From Pseudomonadota bacterium (GTDB taxonomy: Bacteria; Pseudomonadota; Alphaproteobacteria; Rhizobiales; Beijerinckiaceae): DNA of 7,130 bases. The stretch lies in the NCBI GenBank assembly GCA_023422485.1, contig JAGTAM010000214.1, forward strand, positions 1 through 7,130. The letters are read 5' to 3'. The translations under genes were made by a program, and so were the position numbers. Position 1 is the first letter of the stretch; the number at the start of each line of letters is the position of its first letter. The notes beneath the pieces were generated by a model. It searched no databases and had not been told where the DNA came from. It saw only the letters and a program-made list of their open reading frames with translations. Positions 5,505 to 7,130 of this stretch are shown in pieces.

Positions 5505-6062
5505 ATGGCTACCTATTTTATTGCCGACACGCATTTCGGCGACGCCCGCCTCGTCGAGCGCCGACGGCGCGGCTTCGCCTCGGTGGAGGCGCATGATGCC
5601 GCGCTGATCGCCCGCTGGAACGCGCGCGTCGGCGCGGCGGACGAGGTCTGGCATCTTGGCGACTTCGCCGCCCATGCGAGTCGCGAGCACTGCGCCGCCG
5701 TGTTCGCGCAGCTCAACGGCATCAAGCGGCTCGTGCGCGGCAACCACGACAGCAACCGGGTGCTCGATCTGCCCTGGGCCGAGCCGCCGGTGGAAAGCGC
5801 CCGGATCTCGGTGACGAACGAGGCGGGCCGGACCTGGCGGCTGTATCTGGCGCACTATGCCCACCGCGCCTGGCCGGGCCTGTGGCGCGAGACCCGGCAC
5901 CTCTACGGCCACACCCACGCGACCCTGCCCGACACCACCCGCTCCTGTGACGTCGGAGTCGATGCCTGGGATTTCTCGCCGGCAGACATCGGCGAGATCG
6001 TCGCCCGGCAGGATGCGGCGACGCTGGTGCCGGAGGAGTTGGCGCCGCGGGAATCGCGGTGA
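5505..6062 (+). CDS. Calcineurin-like metallophosphoesterase
   Basis: A 185-residue protein with a complete two-metal phosphoesterase active site in the expected order: Asp8-x-His10 (FIADTHFGD), Asp53 in WHLGDF, Asn80-His81 in VRGNHDS, His117 in LAHYAH and His136-x-His138 in LYGHTH. The conserved closing block VGVDAWDFSPADIGEI (150-165) is typical of the short single-domain, probably cytoplasmic, members found in bacteria and some phages. Such enzymes hydrolyse phosphomonoesters or phosphodiesters; the substrate cannot be read from sequence. The ATG at 5505 is chosen although the frame is open from 5436, because the first core beta strand starts right there and GAAGAAGG immediately precedes it. 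The upstream part (MRRDVGWSARRDP) is not family-like. It runs convergently towards murI, and nothing nearby indicates its pathway. Confidence 0.9.
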   Translation: MATYFIADTHFGDARLVERRRRGFASVEAHDAALIARWNARVGAADEVWHLGDFAAHASREHCAAVFAQLNGIKRLVRGNHDSNRVLDLPWAEPPVESARISVTNEAGRTWRLYLAHYAHRAWPGLWRETRHLYGHTHATLPDTTRSCDVGVDAWDFSPADIGEIVARQDAATLVPEELAPRESR

Positions 6063-6076
6063 CGGGCCGCCGCAGA

Positions 6077-6113
6077 CCAAATCCGGTCGATCCCTTCGGG
6101 ATGGCGGATTCGG
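6077..6113. terminator. Nested hairpin after the phosphoesterase gene (possible terminator)
   Basis: The outer arms CCAAATCCG (6077-6085) and CGGATTCGG (6105-6113) pair with one mismatch. Inside them ATCCC (6090-6094) pairs with GGGAT (6098-6102) around a TTC loop. The structure begins 15 bases after the phosphoesterase stop. It lacks a run of T on either side, so an intrinsic terminator is possible but not certain; 3'-end protection is an alternative. Confidence 0.45.
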
Positions 6114-6119
6114 CCCTCA

Positions 6120-6167
6120 TTCAAGCGCCGCGCGGGCTTGCCGATCCGGCCCCTGCTTGAACCAAGC
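6120..6167. repeat. Alternating CAAGC/GCTTG inverted repeats before the murI stop
   Basis: TTCAAGC (6120-6126) is perfectly complementary to GCTTGAA (6155-6161). Extra copies GCTTG (6136-6140) and CAAGC (6163-6167) allow two smaller alternative hairpins, 6122-6140 and 6155-6167. The cluster lies in the 114-bp gap between the convergent phosphoesterase and murI genes, ten bases from the murI stop. It may help end transcription; no T-tract is present. Confidence 0.4.
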
Positions 6168-6176
6168 GGGACCGTA

Positions 6177-7052
6177 TCAGCTTACCGTCAGCGGCATTGC
6201 CTCGATCATCGTCTCGAACAGGCCCCGCCGCTCGAGCGACCGGCCGAGCGCCGGGGTCAGGCCGCTTCCGCCCGTGAACACGGCCCGCGCGGGCGGCGCG
6301 TCGGGGGACTGCGCCGGCATCTCGCCGAGAAGCTGGATCACCCGTCGGGCGATGGCAGGGGCCGGATCGATCCATGTCACCGGCCACGGCGCGAGGCGCT
6401 CGAAGCGGGGCAGCAGCAGCGGGTAGTGGGTACAGGAGAGGCAGACCACGTCGGTGCGCAGGCCGTCCGCTGCCTCCACGAAGCAGGGCTCGATCTCGGC
6501 CAGGATCGCCGCGTCCGAGACCGGCTCTCCGGCCATCTCGGCCTCGGCGTAGCTCGCGAGGTTCTTGGAGCCCACCAGCGTCACGGCGCAATGCGCCGCG
6601 AAATTCCGGACGAGGTCGTGGGTATAGGGCCGCGCCACGGTGCCCGGCGTCGCGAGCAGGGAGACGAGGCGCGTGCGCGTCAGCGCGGCGGCCGGCTTGA
6701 TCGGCGGCACCACGCCGACGAAGGGCGTGACGAAGCGCTGGCGCAGGGCCGGCAGCACCAGGGTCGAGGCGGTGTTGCAGGCGATCACCACGAGATCCGG
6801 GGCGTGGCGCGCCAGCAGCCGCTCCATCACGGCGATCACCCGCGCCACCAGCCGCTCCTCGCTCAGCGCGCCGTAGGGAAAGGCCGCGTCGTCCGCGGCA
6901 TAGACGTAGGACGCATCCGGCCGGGCGCGGCGCACCTGCTCCAGCACGGTGAGGCCGCCGAGGCCGGAATCGAACACGAGGATGATCGGCTGCGCGTTCT
7001 GCGCCGGCCATGCCGCCGAAAGGGTCGCCCCTGCCATCAGATCGATCCGCAT
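6177..7052 (-). CDS. murI: Glutamate racemase
   Basis: This enzyme interconverts L- and D-glutamate in the cytoplasm, without cofactor, and so supplies D-Glu for the peptidoglycan stem peptide. From the chosen ATG (7050-7052) it has 291 residues. The first half shows VFDSGLGGLTVL (Asp28-Ser29) and VIACNTAST with catalytic Cys92. The second shows LSCTHYPLLLP with catalytic Cys207-Thr-His209; VVPPIKPAA and AAFPYG are also family blocks. Both catalytic cysteines and the neighbouring acids are present. The frame extends 12 codons further to an ATG at 7088, but that stretch has off-bias codons (TTT, CCA, AGG, CCT) and no ribosome-binding site. GAGG lies eight bases before the 7052 ATG. A later ATG at 7037 is also possible. 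It is convergent with the phosphoesterase; no promoter could be recognised in the upstream bases to the window edge. Confidence 0.95.
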   Translation of the reverse strand: MRIDLMAGATLSAAWPAQNAQPIILVFDSGLGGLTVLEQVRRARPDASYVYAADDAAFPYGALSEERLVARVIAVMERLLARHAPDLVVIACNTASTLVLPALRQRFVTPFVGVVPPIKPAAALTRTRLVSLLATPGTVARPYTHDLVRNFAAHCAVTLVGSKNLASYAEAEMAGEPVSDAAILAEIEPCFVEAADGLRTDVVCLSCTHYPLLLPRFERLAPWPVTWIDPAPAIARRVIQLLGEMPAQSPDAPPARAVFTGGSGLTPALGRSLERRGLFETMIEAMPLTVS

Positions 7053-7130
7053 CACCGCCGCCTCAGGCTCGCGCATCCTTGGAAACATCGGGGCGGCGAG
7101 TGTCCGGCAGCCACGGTTAAGGACACCTCA

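Noticed and set aside
6121..7011. 296-codon frame on the - strand overlapping murI in another frame
   Set aside because: It is on the same strand as murI but frame-shifted, is Arg/Ala/Gly-rich and shows no family motif; murI carries both catalytic cysteines.
1..7130. Mobile elements, CRISPR arrays, tRNA or rRNA genes, toxin-antitoxin or defence systems
   Set aside because: I found no transposase, integrase, regularly spaced repeats, tRNA-like cloverleaf or defence-gene motifs. The phosphoesterase has a fold also seen in phages, but its surroundings are ordinary chromosomal genes.

Overview
The window is GC-rich DNA with a strong G/C bias at third codon positions. It carries a BA14K-type secreted protein, an OxyR/monofunctional-catalase pair and an AbrB-family membrane protein. 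This combination points to an alphaproteobacterium of the order Hyphomicrobiales, plausibly the Methylobacterium/Methylorubrum group. That placement is an inference from composition and gene content, not from a search. All genes look chromosomal and intact; I see no insertion sequence, phage gene, CRISPR array, tRNA or rRNA.

Layout, left to right. (1) At 2-487 (+) lies the 3' part of a Gly/Tyr-rich secreted protein ending in a BA14K motif, cut by the left edge. (2) A small hairpin and a strong bidirectional terminator (533-566) separate it from the convergent catalase gene katA (587-2176, -). (3) A 148-bp divergent control region separates katA from oxyR (2325-3263, +). It holds a recognisable katA promoter, a perfect 15-bp palindrome and an OxyR-like ATAG-N7-CTAT element that runs into the oxyR start codon. 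(4) Downstream of oxyR on the same strand are an AbrB-family polytopic membrane protein (3331-4461) and diacylglycerol kinase dgkA (4458-4802), joined by a 4-bp GTGA overlap. (5) Convergent with dgkA are two very small membrane-protein genes (4846-5043 and 5040-5240, -). They overlap by an ATGA and are diverged tandem copies of each other. (6) A 264-bp gap with no confident feature precedes a calcineurin-like phosphoesterase (5505-6062, +). (7) A convergent intergenic stretch rich in inverted repeats (6077-6167) leads to glutamate racemase murI (6177-7052, -).

Functionally, katA and oxyR form a self-contained peroxide-response unit: oxidised OxyR would activate katA and probably controls its own gene from the same site. 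dgkA and murI are envelope-biogenesis functions (lipid recycling and D-glutamate for peptidoglycan), and the AbrB-type protein is coupled to dgkA. The least explained part is the pair of duplicated ~65-residue membrane proteins with a shared S-A-x-H-x-W-L / G-x-T-G / W-x-x-W pattern. I assign them no known family and regard them as the best candidates for something undescribed here.
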